Shown one piece after another: positions 6,253 to 6,304 of a DNA stretch of 6,304 nucleotides (positions are counted from its first letter, which is position 1; each line of letters opens with the position of its first letter). Below the pieces are notes generated by a model. It ran no database searches. It saw nothing but the letters and a program-made list of their open reading frames with translations, and was not told where the DNA came from. Source of the DNA: Aquiflexum sp041751335 (GTDB lineage Bacteria; Bacteroidota; Bacteroidia; Cytophagales; Cyclobacteriaceae); the NCBI RefSeq assembly GCF_041751335.1, contig NZ_JBGSXS010000213.1:1-6304 (forward strand), given 5' to 3'. The translations under genes were made by a program, and so were the position numbers.

Positions 6253-6304
6253 GGGAGTTTAGCTCAGTTGGTTCAGAGCATCTGCCTTACAAGCAGAGGG
6301 TCGG
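6253..6304 (+). tRNA. tRNA-Val (anticodon TAC), second copy, cut by window end
   Basis: The 52 visible bases are identical to the first 52 of the tRNA at 6059, including the D-arm, the whole anticodon arm (TAC at 6288-6290) and the variable region. The T-arm and 3' acceptor strand lie outside the window. Its upstream sequence TTTTATTATT resembles that before relic 2, which supports tandem duplication of a unit of about 90-100 nt. Confidence 0.92.

Overview
The window looks like a stretch of a Bacteroidota chromosome, most likely Cytophagia and possibly Cyclobacteriaceae-like (inference). The signs are moderately AT-rich DNA, poor Shine-Dalgarno signals before most genes, a textbook Bacteroidota-type promoter (TTTG, 20 bp, TACATTTG), a TonB-dependent receptor, a surface-style lipoprotein cytochrome, and tRNA genes without an encoded CCA.

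Layout: (1) Positions 2-598 hold the C-terminal part of a parallel beta-helix protein. Four bases later comes a lipoprotein with two CXXCH haem sites (603-1730). I recognise this as the conserved but functionally uncharacterised pair of beta-helix protein plus SO2930-type dihaem cytochrome c, probably one operon that begins left of the window. (2) Positions 1731-1872 separate convergent genes and carry a nested palindromic repeat. (3) Positions 1873-3825 (minus strand) encode a secreted M1-family zinc metallopeptidase with a good ribosome binding site. (4) Positions 3826-3995 are a divergent promoter region. (5) Positions 3996-5837 encode a compact TonB-dependent outer-membrane receptor of unknown ligand. 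(6) Positions 5838-6304 hold no protein gene. They hold a strong promoter, a promoter-proximal hairpin, and a tandem array with a period of about 90-100 nt: tRNA-like relic, tRNA-Val(TAC), tRNA-like relic, tRNA-Val(TAC), the last cut by the window edge.

The three complete proteins all act in the cell envelope (haem redox lipoprotein, peptidase, outer-membrane importer), but only the first two genes look co-transcribed. The most unusual part is the tRNA array. In both relics the D-arm segment of tRNA-Val is replaced by the same perfect 20-bp palindrome, ATCCCGATAGCTATCGGGAT. The flanking tRNA-Val sequence (GGGNGTTTA before, GKTTCAGAGMAT after) is still readable. One relic also has a rewritten but perfectly paired anticodon-like stem. 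No complete novel defence or biosynthetic system is visible. The best candidates for new biology are this tRNA/palindrome array and the uncharacterised beta-helix/cytochrome pair.
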